DNA of 64,000 nt from Calditrichota bacterium (GTDB taxonomy: Bacteria > Calditrichota > Calditrichia > Calditrichales > J004), in NCBI GenBank assembly GCA_013112635.1, contig JABFGF010000001.1, positions 1,178,001-1,242,000 of the forward strand. The letters run 5' to 3'. Of this stretch, positions 45,321 through 54,627 are shown in pieces; position 1 is the first letter of the stretch, and each line of letters opens with the position of its first letter. The notes under the pieces were generated by a model. That model did not search any database and had not been told where the DNA came from. It saw only the letters and a program-made list of their open reading frames with translations. The position numbers and the translations under genes are program-made.

Positions 45321-46184
45321 TTAATCCGTAACCTTTTTCAAAAGCTGATAAAAAGCTTGCTGCACAACAGGAACTTTATAAGCGCTAGACCAACGCAATC
45401 CATTTCCTTTAATAATTTTTTCTGCCATTTTAATGGAAAGCGATTTCAACAAATCATCTGATATATTCTTTCCTTTTGCCCAGGCTTCCAATTCCGGAAA
45501 ACGTTCGCCAATTGGAGTAACGGCTCCTGCAGCAATTTTGATTTCCTTAACTATGCTATTTTCCAAACCAATTAAAACTGCCAGCGATATGCGGCTGATT
45601 GCCACACTTTTTCGTCTGCCCAGTTTATAAAAATCTCCTTTTAAATCTGTTGCAGTCTTTGGGATTATAATCTGCGTTACCAGCTCGTCCGCTTGAATAA
45701 GTGTTTTATAAGTCCCGGTTAAAAATTGCTCCAGATCAACAATTCTATCTCCATTTACTGATTCAATTTTTATGGCTGCATCGTAAACCAATAAAGGCGG
45801 GACAGAATCTGCACATGGCGCATTGTTTATAAAATTCCCACTGATAGTTGCCCGGTTACGGATTTGCAGGTTACCAACCGTTGAAGCCGCTTTTGTCAAC
45901 AAGGGCAACTTATGTTGCGCGATCGCATCATCCATCAATTCTGAAAAAGTTACTCCGGCACCAATAATTATTTGGTCATCGGTTTCTTCAATCTTCTTCA
46001 TTTCCGGGATTTGGTTTATGTCGATAAGCTGTTCAATGTCACTAAAACGGCGGGATCCCATTTGGATGCCAGTAATTACATCTGTGCCCCCCGCAAGAAC
46101 ACGATTGTTTTGGCTGTTCGACTTTAGCAGTTCCAGTGCTTCTCGCACAGAATTCGGGCGCATCAATTCAAGTGTTGGAATCAT
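45321..46184 (-). CDS. xdhB: xanthine dehydrogenase-type FAD-binding subunit
   Basis: 287 residues. The FAD-binding signature is VLAGGTDVITGIQMGSR near 30 and TVGNLQIRNRATISGNF near 105, with NNAPCADSVPPLL and the CO-dehydrogenase flavoprotein C-terminal domain after 170. Its start overlaps the stop of the molybdenum subunit by one base (TAATG), so the two are coupled. It resembles YgfM or XdhB. Confidence 0.93.
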   Translation of the reverse strand: MIPTLELMRPNSVREALELLKSNSQNNRVLAGGTDVITGIQMGSRRFSDIEQLIDINQIPEMKKIEETDDQIIIGAGVTFSELMDDAIAQHKLPLLTKAASTVGNLQIRNRATISGNFINNAPCADSVPPLLVYDAAIKIESVNGDRIVDLEQFLTGTYKTLIQADELVTQIIIPKTATDLKGDFYKLGRRKSVAISRISLAVLIGLENSIVKEIKIAAGAVTPIGERFPELEAWAKGKNISDDLLKSLSIKMAEKIIKGNGLRWSSAYKVPVVQQAFYQLLKKVTD

Positions 46185-48577
46185 TACAGGCTCCCCCTCT
46201 GCAAATCTTCTTTATGCAGTTTTCTTTCCAAAATCAACTCTTCCAGGTTTAAAGGTAAATTAAAAAAGCGCTTTCCAACCGCATTACGAACCGCATTTGA
46301 AATGGCAGCTGCCGTCAACTCCAGTGTCGGTTCACCAAGTGATTTTGCACCCCATGGACCAAACTTCTCTTTTCCTTCCACAAAAACAGGGATAATCTCA
46401 CCAATATCCTGGCTGGTTGGAATTAAATATTCATCAAGGTTTAGTTCTCGCGGCATGCCTTCGTGTGTGCTTATTTCTTCCCATAAACCGTAACCTGCCC
46501 CCTGCGTTACGCCACCATAAATCTGGCCTTCTGCACCAAGTTTATTAATAACAGTTCCCGGATCATGTGCCGCTACAACCCTGTCAATACTCACTTCACC
46601 AGTAACTGTATTAACAGAAACCTCGGCAATTTGGCAGCCATACACATAGGTAAAATATGCATCGCCTTGCCCTGTTTCCTCTTCCCAGCCAACATCGGGC
46701 CCTTTGTTCCAGCCAATTTCAGAAAGACTTATGCCTTTGCTATTGGCCAACCTGCACAAATCACCAAAACTCATTTCCTGAGATTTGATTTCCGGGTTGA
46801 AAGCTTTGTTGTTCTTAAAGATTATATTATCGGCGTTTTCCAAATTCCATTCTTCTAACAATACTTTTATCAGTCGATTTTTTATTTTATCCGCCGCATT
46901 TTTAACAGCGCCACCGCCCATAATGGTTGAGCGTGAAGCCACCGTCGGCCCGCTATCGGCAATAAGACCGGTGTCCTGTTCCAGGTAAAAAATATCATCA
47001 ACATCAATTCCTAAAACCTCTGCAGCTATAATCGAAAAAGTTGTACGTAAACCCTGGCCATTTTCAGCCAAACCGCAAAGCAGATAGGCCGATCCATCTT
47101 TTTGAACTGAAAGATAAGCTGCTGCTGCATCAATCCCTTCTGCCCCAAGAGAACTGCCACGGAAACTTACTGCCAGTCCAATGCCCTTTTTTACAGCATC
47201 TTTTGGATCAATAAATTCATTACTCTTTAAAACCAGGCTCTCCTGATCGATTTCATCCCCATTAAAAATTTTGGGTTGCTCGGGCAAGTTCTTTATCCAT
47301 TTTTCCTGAAAGTCGCATCGGGCAATCGCAGCATCCATCACGGAAAGTAAATTTACATCATGATTTTCAAGCACCTGGTTACTGGCAGTTATCGATCCTG
47401 CTTTAAAACCATTAATTTGACGAATCTTGTCAGGTGTCATTTTTAGTTTGATGGCGATTTCATCCATAAGAGATTCCTGGGCAAAAATCGGCTGTGGAGA
47501 TCCAAATCCCCTAAAAGCTCCCGTATAGGGATTATTTGTATAAACCGCCCGAACATCTGTCCATACATTTTCAACTTCGTAAGGCCCGGTTGCCTGAACC
47601 ACAGTCCGCCATGTCACAAAAGGGCTCATCGAAGAGTAAGCGCCACCATCAGCGATGATATCAATTTTCATTGACTGTAATTTGCCATCAATATTAAAAC
47701 CCACTTTGTAATGCATCGTATAAGGATGACGCTTGTATGACTCAAGAATTGAATCCTCGCGGTTATAACGAATTTTTACCGGACGACCCGTTTTAATGGC
47801 AGCAATGGCCGCACGTGCTGATAGCACATTCATGATGTCATCTTTACCACCAAAAGACCCGCCCAAGTCTGCTTGTTGGATGCGAACTTTGGCCAATGGC
47901 CATCCAAGAACGGCGGCAACGACATTTTGTGTAGTATGTGGATTTTGAATACTGCCAATAATTTGAACCCCTTTGTTACCTTCCCGCGGAATAGCCGTGA
48001 CAGCTTCAGGTTCCAAATAGGCATGCTCAATTAAAGGAGTTGTGTAGGTTTGTTCCAGAATATGATCACTATTTTTAAAACCTTTTTCAATATCACCTTT
48101 TCTTAAAGGGTAATGAACAATCTCATTGTTTTCATATTGTTCATGAATTAGTGGTGCATCTTTTTCTAAGGCTTTATTTCGGTTTGAAAGAATTGGAAGC
48201 TCCGAATAATCAATCTTTACCTTACTCTTTAGCTTTAGAAGGTCATCGTGAGATTCCCCGACAAGCATGGCAACAACATCGCCGCGTGTGCGAACCTTGT
48301 CAAACGCAAATACAGGTTGATCCTGGCGAATGGCACCGATCTTTTTTGAACCCGATATGTCATTTGAGTCCACAATAGCAATTATTGCCGGATCATTTTT
48401 AATAGCAGAATAATCAATTGAATTGATTTTTGCATGTGCTGCAGGGATTCTAACCATGACGGCATGTAACTGATTTGGGAAAGAATAATCATCTGCAAAT
48501 TTTGCCTGTCCGGTTATTTTTTCCAGCCCATCCTGGCGGATAATATTTTTTCCGATATGATTAAAGTTTTTCTTCAT
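46184..48577 (-). CDS. xdhA: xanthine dehydrogenase-type molybdopterin-binding subunit
   Basis: 797 residues. The large subunit binds the molybdenum cofactor and the purine. Motifs are LGGSFGGKDDIMN, GAFRGFGSPQ, GLAENGQGLRT, RSTIMGGGAVKN, TGQGDAYFTYVYG and the catalytic Glu region SLGEPTLELTAAAI near the end. Electrons pass to the FAD and Fe-S subunits encoded next. No internal stop is present, so selenium, if used, would be a labile cofactor rather than selenocysteine. In Escherichia coli XdhD the domains are fused; here they are separate chains. Confidence 0.94.
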   Translation of the reverse strand: MKKNFNHIGKNIIRQDGLEKITGQAKFADDYSFPNQLHAVMVRIPAAHAKINSIDYSAIKNDPAIIAIVDSNDISGSKKIGAIRQDQPVFAFDKVRTRGDVVAMLVGESHDDLLKLKSKVKIDYSELPILSNRNKALEKDAPLIHEQYENNEIVHYPLRKGDIEKGFKNSDHILEQTYTTPLIEHAYLEPEAVTAIPREGNKGVQIIGSIQNPHTTQNVVAAVLGWPLAKVRIQQADLGGSFGGKDDIMNVLSARAAIAAIKTGRPVKIRYNREDSILESYKRHPYTMHYKVGFNIDGKLQSMKIDIIADGGAYSSMSPFVTWRTVVQATGPYEVENVWTDVRAVYTNNPYTGAFRGFGSPQPIFAQESLMDEIAIKLKMTPDKIRQINGFKAGSITASNQVLENHDVNLLSVMDAAIARCDFQEKWIKNLPEQPKIFNGDEIDQESLVLKSNEFIDPKDAVKKGIGLAVSFRGSSLGAEGIDAAAAYLSVQKDGSAYLLCGLAENGQGLRTTFSIIAAEVLGIDVDDIFYLEQDTGLIADSGPTVASRSTIMGGGAVKNAADKIKNRLIKVLLEEWNLENADNIIFKNNKAFNPEIKSQEMSFGDLCRLANSKGISLSEIGWNKGPDVGWEEETGQGDAYFTYVYGCQIAEVSVNTVTGEVSIDRVVAAHDPGTVINKLGAEGQIYGGVTQGAGYGLWEEISTHEGMPRELNLDEYLIPTSQDIGEIIPVFVEGKEKFGPWGAKSLGEPTLELTAAAISNAVRNAVGKRFFNLPLNLEELILERKLHKEDLQRGSL

Positions 48578-48611
48578 AAAATTGTATATCCAAGTAATTC
48601 TATATGAAAGA

Positions 48612-48684
48612 TGTCATGCTTTCCAGGAGGCATCCCCTAAAAGTCTTGGGATTCTTCACTTCGTAAACTCCATTCAGAATGACA
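48612..48684. repeat. TGTCATTC-type palindromic repeat, copy C (decayed left end)
   Basis: Left end TGTCATGC and right end CAGAATGACA, with the inner GATTCTTCACTTCG typical of this repeat family. It fills most of the gap between ssnA and the molybdenum subunit, like copies A and B further on. Confidence 0.65.
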
Positions 48685-48699
48685 GAATGTTTTGTACTC

Positions 48700-50022
48700 C
48701 TAAAATGTATTGAATAATCTTGCACCCTGCTTATAAATATCTTTGTTAACCTGCTCTTCGTCAATATTTACCAAGCCATAATCCTTCATTAAGAATTTTC
48801 CATTTTGAACAACAGAATTTACAGGCCGTTCAGTAATTCCGTAAATATAATGCCCCCAGAAATTTTGATCAGTTAACGGCGTTGGCGGCACATAATCCCA
48901 AATAATAAAATCAGCACGATCATTGACCTGCAAAGATGCAAAATCCGGAAAATATTTTTTTACAAAATCTAATTGATCAAAATAGATTTTCTGAAACCAG
49001 GAAAACACATCATCAAATGAATTGCCATTGTGACGTTCAAGCAAAAACAACTGTTTTAAGCTTTTTACAGGATTTGCATGCATTCCATCAGTCCCGGTTA
49101 TTATTGGCGTATCCGTTGGCATTTTACTGAAGGCCGGTAAACCAACTGAATTATTCATATTTGAATCAGGATTATAGGCAATTGCACTTCCCTTTTCTAA
49201 TATTATATCACGATCATTTGGTTCCAGGTAAATAGCATGTGACAAAATACTTCTATCATTTAACAAACCAAATTTCTCTAATCTTTGCACAGGCATCTCT
49301 CCGTGATCGGCATAACTTAATTCACGATCAGCTAATCCTTCACAAAGATGTATATGCACACCCAAATTATATTTCTGGATGGCTTTTGCAGCCTGCTCCA
49401 GGATTTCATCAGAAACTGTAAAAGATGCATGTAAACCGACCATAGCTTTCAAGTCATCATTTGTACGTTTATTAAAAAAGGAAATGTTCTCATCCATTGC
49501 TTCTTTTGCCTTGGCAGACCCATTACGATCAGATGTTTCAAAACAAAGCACTCCACGTAAGTTTAGCTCGGAGAGGACATTGCCAATGGTAGCCAGGCTT
49601 CCTTTTGTAAAATTGGGAGAGGCATGATGGTCGAATGTATAAGTGACACCATTGCGGATCGATTCCACTGCTCCCATTTGCACACTGGCGCGGACCATTG
49701 CTTTATCCAAGTTCAAGTCCAGTTTCCACCAAAGGTTTTCCAGGATATTCAAAAAACTATCCATCGGACCTGTGAGATTTAATCCTTTCGCCAGACGTGA
49801 ATAAAAGTGTTCATGAAAATTTACATTTGGCAAAGTCGTCACCCCGCCTTCCGCATCAAAAACAGAAGTATCATTTTTATCACTCTTTGGTGCTTTTATG
49901 TATTGAGCATGATCTTTCGGGATGATTTGTTCAATCTTACCACCAGTAAAAATCAGATCACCAAAAACGGGTTTTATGCTTTTATTTTCTACCTGGCAAA
50001 TCCAGGTGTTATTTATTCTCAT
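48700..50022 (-). CDS. ssnA: SsnA-type amidohydrolase
   Basis: 440 residues. The metal-dependent amidohydrolase fold has HEH at about 70-72 (NVNFHEHFYSRLAKG), YTFDHHASP, GVHIHLCEGLADRE, SHAIYL and ITGTDGMHAN. It matches SsnA, the aminohydrolase found with YgfK and molybdenum hydroxylases in anaerobic purine catabolism. A ring-opening or deaminating step is inferred. It is the first of four minus-strand genes running ssnA-xdhA-xdhB-Fe-S subunit. Confidence 0.88.
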   Translation of the reverse strand: MRINNTWICQVENKSIKPVFGDLIFTGGKIEQIIPKDHAQYIKAPKSDKNDTSVFDAEGGVTTLPNVNFHEHFYSRLAKGLNLTGPMDSFLNILENLWWKLDLNLDKAMVRASVQMGAVESIRNGVTYTFDHHASPNFTKGSLATIGNVLSELNLRGVLCFETSDRNGSAKAKEAMDENISFFNKRTNDDLKAMVGLHASFTVSDEILEQAAKAIQKYNLGVHIHLCEGLADRELSYADHGEMPVQRLEKFGLLNDRSILSHAIYLEPNDRDIILEKGSAIAYNPDSNMNNSVGLPAFSKMPTDTPIITGTDGMHANPVKSLKQLFLLERHNGNSFDDVFSWFQKIYFDQLDFVKKYFPDFASLQVNDRADFIIWDYVPPTPLTDQNFWGHYIYGITERPVNSVVQNGKFLMKDYGLVNIDEEQVNKDIYKQGARLFNTF

Positions 50023-50030
50023 CTTATTAT

Positions 50031-51692
50031 TTACTTTATTATTTTAATACCTTCCAAGTCAACAAAATACTTTTTATTATCAAATATATTTAATGGGAGT
50101 TTGTTAATCTCTACTTCTTCACCATTCACTTGTAGCACCTTTTCATTAAACCTATACCGAATTCCATTCTCCACTTTAAATGGTGGATCTAATCTTTTTT
50201 CTGAATCAAAGCGTTCTGAATGAAAAACAAATAGGTTATCATTTTTTAAATCTATTTCATATAAATGTATTATTGCGGAAGGATTGTCTTCACACGCTCC
50301 TATTTCGCTATAATCTGATATATAAATTTTGTCATTATTAATACGGGCTTTGGACATTTCATTATATGGATATCTTCTTAAGTGTTCAGAAAATTTTGTA
50401 ATTTTCTTTGTCCGCAAATCTAGAATAATAAAACCATTATTACTCCCAATAACGACTTTATTATTATGAACTGCAAAAACTTTTTCATATTTCATAGCAA
50501 AATCTGTGAAAGCAATAGAATCAATTTCATCCTGCCCATTAACCTGGAATATTTTGTTTGCTCTTGTTACAAATTTGTGATCATGACTGGGGCATAAGTC
50601 TTGATGGTTTTGTGAAACTTGTTTTTCAAGAAATTGGATACTATTAGAAACTTTATTTGAATCCGTTTTTGAAAAATATTTTATATGCTTCTCGCTATAT
50701 TCCCCACTTACTATTGATTTGTAAAACTTGATGTATCTTTTTGATCTTTTAAATAATGGCCTAATAATTTTTTGTTTTTTGCAGTTTTCCAACTTATTCA
50801 GCAAAGGCCCAAGGTCACTAAAATCATTAGGATGAAAATACGTCCAGTGTCTGTTTTTTTTATTTAAAAGAGCAAGTCTTAAGTTTGCAATAGAATTCCC
50901 ACCAAAAGAGGTCATTACCCAAAGATATTCAGTCGTAGCCCATACTCCACTTTGGTCGTATCTTGTAAATGGAAAAGAATTTTTTTCTTTTAAATCTTCT
51001 ACGTAAGCTTTCCATTCGTTTGTTGAATAATTATAATTAAGAATCCCACCCTTTGATTTAGCATGGGCAGAACTAATAACCCAAACATTTTCATTATCTA
51101 AAAGAATACTCTGTCTGCCGGGGAATTCGCCAATGTCAAAATCAGTATACAAATCTGTTAGATTTAACCACTTGTTAGTAGATTTGGAATACATGTCTAA
51201 TCTTCTTGAACTTGGAACCCAGAGGATATTGTGTTTCCTATCAAAAGTAAACTTTAAGTTACCATTTATTTGGCCTCTCTCATTTCTTGAAACAATAATT
51301 TGATCAATAAATTTTTTTCTGAAAATATCAAATAACCAAATACCATTTTTAGAAGCACCAACCCACAAGGTATCATTAATTAATTCGATAGATCTAATTC
51401 TATTGCTATATAGATTTTCACCTTTGGGAATTCTAAAAACTTCTAGTTGCTTTGATTCAGTAAGTCTTCCTAAAGTGCTAGTAAAATTAAAATAATAGGA
51501 GCCATTAGTTTTAATCACTTTATTGTTATATTTAGAAAAAGTGCTTACAAAACATTCAGTAGTATCATTAATTTTAAGAATTAAAGGATCAAATGTTTCC
51601 TTATTTTCATCTTTGTCATTTGCAAATAAAAAGCTAAACAGGCAAGCTATTAGAATAAGCACATTTAAATATCTTAATTTCCTTAAAATCAT
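50031..51692 (-). CDS. secreted propeller-like protein of unknown function
   Basis: 553 residues. The N-terminal hydrophobic segment (about 8-24, ending FLFA) is a signal peptide. The mature part has repeated strands of the type INDTLWVGASKNGIWLFD, HNILWVPSSRRLDMY, NENVWVISSAHAKSKG and KVVIGSNNGFIILD, typical of two-component-regulator propeller blades. There is no kinase part. It ends nine bases before ssnA, yet is more AT-rich in feel than the metabolic genes around it. A ligand-sensing or surface role is possible. Family not named. Confidence 0.7.
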   Translation of the reverse strand: MILRKLRYLNVLILIACLFSFLFANDKDENKETFDPLILKINDTTECFVSTFSKYNNKVIKTNGSYYFNFTSTLGRLTESKQLEVFRIPKGENLYSNRIRSIELINDTLWVGASKNGIWLFDIFRKKFIDQIIVSRNERGQINGNLKFTFDRKHNILWVPSSRRLDMYSKSTNKWLNLTDLYTDFDIGEFPGRQSILLDNENVWVISSAHAKSKGGILNYNYSTNEWKAYVEDLKEKNSFPFTRYDQSGVWATTEYLWVMTSFGGNSIANLRLALLNKKNRHWTYFHPNDFSDLGPLLNKLENCKKQKIIRPLFKRSKRYIKFYKSIVSGEYSEKHIKYFSKTDSNKVSNSIQFLEKQVSQNHQDLCPSHDHKFVTRANKIFQVNGQDEIDSIAFTDFAMKYEKVFAVHNNKVVIGSNNGFIILDLRTKKITKFSEHLRRYPYNEMSKARINNDKIYISDYSEIGACEDNPSAIIHLYEIDLKNDNLFVFHSERFDSEKRLDPPFKVENGIRYRFNEKVLQVNGEEVEINKLPLNIFDNKKYFVDLEGIKIIK

Positions 51693-51739
51693 TTTTACTT
51701 TTCCTGTGTGAAAGGATAATTTCTTTAAAAAAAACTTAT

Positions 51740-53200
51740 TTATTTAGCGACCTCTTTGTTAAAATCCTCAATCAACTTATCCCATTTTGATACAACCGAA
51801 AAACGTTCCGGCCAGTAATTATCATCGTACCACTGGGCATTTAGTTCTTCCACATCTTTACCCTGCTGCTCTACCCAGGTAAAATATTTTAAATTGTGGA
51901 TGGCTTTTTTGTCATAATATGTTAAATCTTTAAAATAATCGATACCCTGTTTTTTTATAACCGCAGTCCAATCGGTTTCTGCTTGCTGTGAATTGTAAGT
52001 TCCCCAATCATCATTCATTTCATCCAGCCTGGAATGATACATTTCAACCGAATCGGTAAAAATAGTAAAGATGACATCGTTCTCATTCATCTCATAAAAC
52101 CTGGCCATTTTAACGGCGCTTAGCATATTTGAAATGCCCGAAATACCAAGCAAAGGTAATTGCTGAATTACGTCTTTGGCAACACCCTTGTTGGCCAGCC
52201 ATTCTTGTCCAGCTTCGTCATTAAACAATCGTAAAATCCTAAGCGGATCTTCATCATCAATGGCGCAAACGGCATCTGTGTTTTTTACATTATGCACCCA
52301 AGGTACATGCTTATCGCCAATTCCCTCAATACGATGTCCTCCAAAACCATTCATAAAAAGTGTTGGACATTGCAATGCTTCGGAGGCCAATACTTTGATC
52401 ATTGGAGAAATCTCTCGTAAATAATCTCCGGCACCAATTGTTCCGGCTGAGCCTGTTGCACTTACATAGCCGCTCAATCTTTGATTGCCCGTTTTAATAT
52501 TATTAAAGATTTTTTCAATGGTATAACCCGTGACTTCATAATGCCAGATTGGATTACCAAATTGATCAAACTGGTTCATAATAAGGTATTCATCACCTTC
52601 TGCTTCAAGCTCATGGCATTTGTCATAAATTTCTTTAACATTGCTCTCACATCCCGGCGTAGCGTAAATTTCAGCTCCAAAATCTTTTAGCCAGCTAAAT
52701 CGTTCCTTGCTCATCTCTTCAGGTAGAATGGCTACAGGATGAACACCGAGTAATGCCGAGTTAAAAGTACCCCCGCGGCAATAATTACCTGTTGAGGGCC
52801 AAACTGCTTTGTGATATTCCGGATCGAAACGCCCTGTAACCATATAAGGTGCCAAACAACCATATGTTGCGCCAACTTTGTGTGCACCAGTTGGAAAGTG
52901 CTTGCCAACCAATCCTATAATCCGCGCATTAACGCCTGTAATCTCTTTTGGGATTTCTAAAAAATTAGGTTCACCGATTTGTTTTGTTTCGGCATCGTTG
53001 CACCAGTTAATACGGAAAAGGTTTAACGGATCTAATTCATCAAATGCGATGTTTTTTAATTTTTCCTGGATTTCAGCTGAAATCGTTTCTGGCTTTTTTA
53101 GTTGTTCAAAAGTTGGTAGAACAATATTCTTATTTCGGCATCTTTTAATCGTGCGATTTAGTGAATCTTTATTTTCAATTTTCCAATTCCAGTTTCCCAT
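51740..53200 (-). CDS. fold type II PLP enzyme of unknown substrate
   Basis: 486 residues, longer than cysteine synthase or YgeX. The PLP lysine is in HFPTGAHKVGATYGCLAPY near 120, with AVWPSTGNYCRGGTFNSALL, FGAEIYATPGCESNV, SATGSAGTIGAGDYL and LLGISGISNMLSAVKM. The C-terminal 120 residues (SVEMYHSRLDEMNDDWGTY onward) are not part of the common fold. Relatives are usually called a PLP-dependent lyase subunit. Its place at the edge of the purine island suggests an amino-acid ammonia-lyase role there, but that is inferred. Confidence 0.8.
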   Translation of the reverse strand: MGNWNWKIENKDSLNRTIKRCRNKNIVLPTFEQLKKPETISAEIQEKLKNIAFDELDPLNLFRINWCNDAETKQIGEPNFLEIPKEITGVNARIIGLVGKHFPTGAHKVGATYGCLAPYMVTGRFDPEYHKAVWPSTGNYCRGGTFNSALLGVHPVAILPEEMSKERFSWLKDFGAEIYATPGCESNVKEIYDKCHELEAEGDEYLIMNQFDQFGNPIWHYEVTGYTIEKIFNNIKTGNQRLSGYVSATGSAGTIGAGDYLREISPMIKVLASEALQCPTLFMNGFGGHRIEGIGDKHVPWVHNVKNTDAVCAIDDEDPLRILRLFNDEAGQEWLANKGVAKDVIQQLPLLGISGISNMLSAVKMARFYEMNENDVIFTIFTDSVEMYHSRLDEMNDDWGTYNSQQAETDWTAVIKKQGIDYFKDLTYYDKKAIHNLKYFTWVEQQGKDVEELNAQWYDDNYWPERFSVVSKWDKLIEDFNKEVAK

Positions 53201-53461
53201 TATACTCCTTGCAATTTAATGTTCATGTATAGCGAAACAGCTCGATACCAAATATACAAAGGGAAATAGTAGAATTCTAAAAAAAAATATAGTGCTGGGG
53301 ATTGCATTAAAGTCTAAATAATGACTTCAATAAAATATATCGTGGAAATGATAAATGATTAAGAGAAATTAAAAAATTGTAACAAAAATATTTTTATCGG
53401 TACTTTTGAAAACATAGAATAACATTACATATTAATTTATTATAAAATGTTCTTAGATTGG
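53201..53461. other. gene-free spacer between the purine and uronate regions
   Basis: AT-rich spacer with no credible reading frame, RNA gene or repeat that I can see. It holds the promoter region of nothing obvious on the plus strand, and upstream sequence of the 486-residue PLP gene on the minus strand. Confidence 0.5.
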
Positions 53462-53513
53462 AAAAAAATCAGGTCCCATGCCAAGTGATGAACCTATAAC
53501 AACGGAACCTGAT
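53462..53513 (-). terminator. intrinsic terminator of the uronate operon
   Basis: On the minus strand, AUCAGGUUCC pairs with GGGACCUGAU (ten pairs with one G-U), followed by a run of seven U. It starts 21 bases after the stop of the sugar-kinase gene and so closes the whole 53.5-64 kb operon. Confidence 0.85.
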
Positions 53514-53533
53514 AAGCTAATACTGTAGTAAAA

Positions 53534-54613
53534 TTATCTTTTCACCCTTGCATTTCCGTTCCAGATACTCCAGACCATATCTTCATCGGCGGGCTGTCCA
53601 TAATCCGTCAACTGTGTGGCCGCCAATGCGCCGGAAGCCCATCCAAACTGGATCCATTTTTCGGGTTCCCATCCTTTTAAAATGGCATACAACATTCCGC
53701 CAACAAATCCATCTCCACCGCCAATACGATCAATTACACCAATCTCACGTGGCTCAACAACTTCCCAATGATCTCCGGCACGCATAATTCCACCCCAAAG
53801 ATGACTGTTCGCACTAACAACTTCACGCAAGGTTGTTGCAAAGACAGAAGCAATTGGATAAGCCTCTTTTACCCGGTTAATCATTTTTTTAAAACCGTCA
53901 ATTTTAGCTGAAATATCTTTACCGCCTGCATCAGGTCCTTCAATACCGAGGCATAACTGGAAATCTTCTTCATTGCCAATCAGGATATCTGAAACACCTG
54001 CTATTTCTGAAAAGATCTCTGCTAATTCTTTTTCGCGGTTTACCCAAAATGATGCCCTGTAATTAAGATCGAATGAAACCCGCGTTCCATATTTTCTCGC
54101 CGCCCTTGCCAGTTCTAAACAGAACTTACTGGTTTCGGGAGACAACGCAGCAATTAATCCGGATAAGTGCATAATTTGAACTCCCTCTTCTCCAAAAATG
54201 CGATCAAGATCAAAATCTTTAACATTAAGCGTCCGGCCAACTTCACCTGCGCGGTCGTTTTGAACCCGTGGACCTCGCGCACCGATACCGCTGTCTGCAA
54301 TATTAAATTGATGCCGATATCCCCACGGATTTCCCTGCTCAACTTCAGGACCTTCATAATCCATGTGTCTTCCCGCAAGGTTATCCTTTATGAAGCGCGC
54401 TATTGGACTGCCTTTTACAAAAGTTGTTAATACTTTTACTGGCAACCCAAGGTAAGATGATACACTTGCCACATTTGTTTCTGCACTTGTTGCCTGCATT
54501 TTGAAAGTATCGCTGCAATGTACAGCCTGACCATTTACCGGGGTAATTCGTACACCCATACTGGTTGGCACCAACATGGAATATTTGCAGTTATCTTTTA
54601 ATTCAATTTTCAA
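53534..54613 (-). CDS. PfkB-family sugar-acid kinase (KdgK-like)
   Basis: 359 residues from TTG 54613, supported by GGAGG six bases upstream; no better ATG is near. The PfkB fold shows AETNVASVSSYLGLPVKV, the KDG-kinase-like FDLNYRASFWVNREKE, ILIGNEEDF, VFATTLRE and the catalytic RIGGGDGFVGG. It resembles 2-keto-3-deoxygluconate kinases but is about 50 residues longer. As the last gene of an operon that also holds LarA and Gnd, it could instead phosphorylate gluconate at C6. Both readings fit the sequence. Confidence 0.85.
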   Translation of the reverse strand: MKIELKDNCKYSMLVPTSMGVRITPVNGQAVHCSDTFKMQATSAETNVASVSSYLGLPVKVLTTFVKGSPIARFIKDNLAGRHMDYEGPEVEQGNPWGYRHQFNIADSGIGARGPRVQNDRAGEVGRTLNVKDFDLDRIFGEEGVQIMHLSGLIAALSPETSKFCLELARAARKYGTRVSFDLNYRASFWVNREKELAEIFSEIAGVSDILIGNEEDFQLCLGIEGPDAGGKDISAKIDGFKKMINRVKEAYPIASVFATTLREVVSANSHLWGGIMRAGDHWEVVEPREIGVIDRIGGGDGFVGGMLYAILKGWEPEKWIQFGWASGALAATQLTDYGQPADEDMVWSIWNGNARVKR

Positions 54614-54627
54614 TTCAAACCTCCAAA

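Noticed and set aside
46184-48577. Selenocysteine in the molybdenum subunit
   Set aside because: The frame is uninterrupted and no in-frame TGA is needed to keep the family length.
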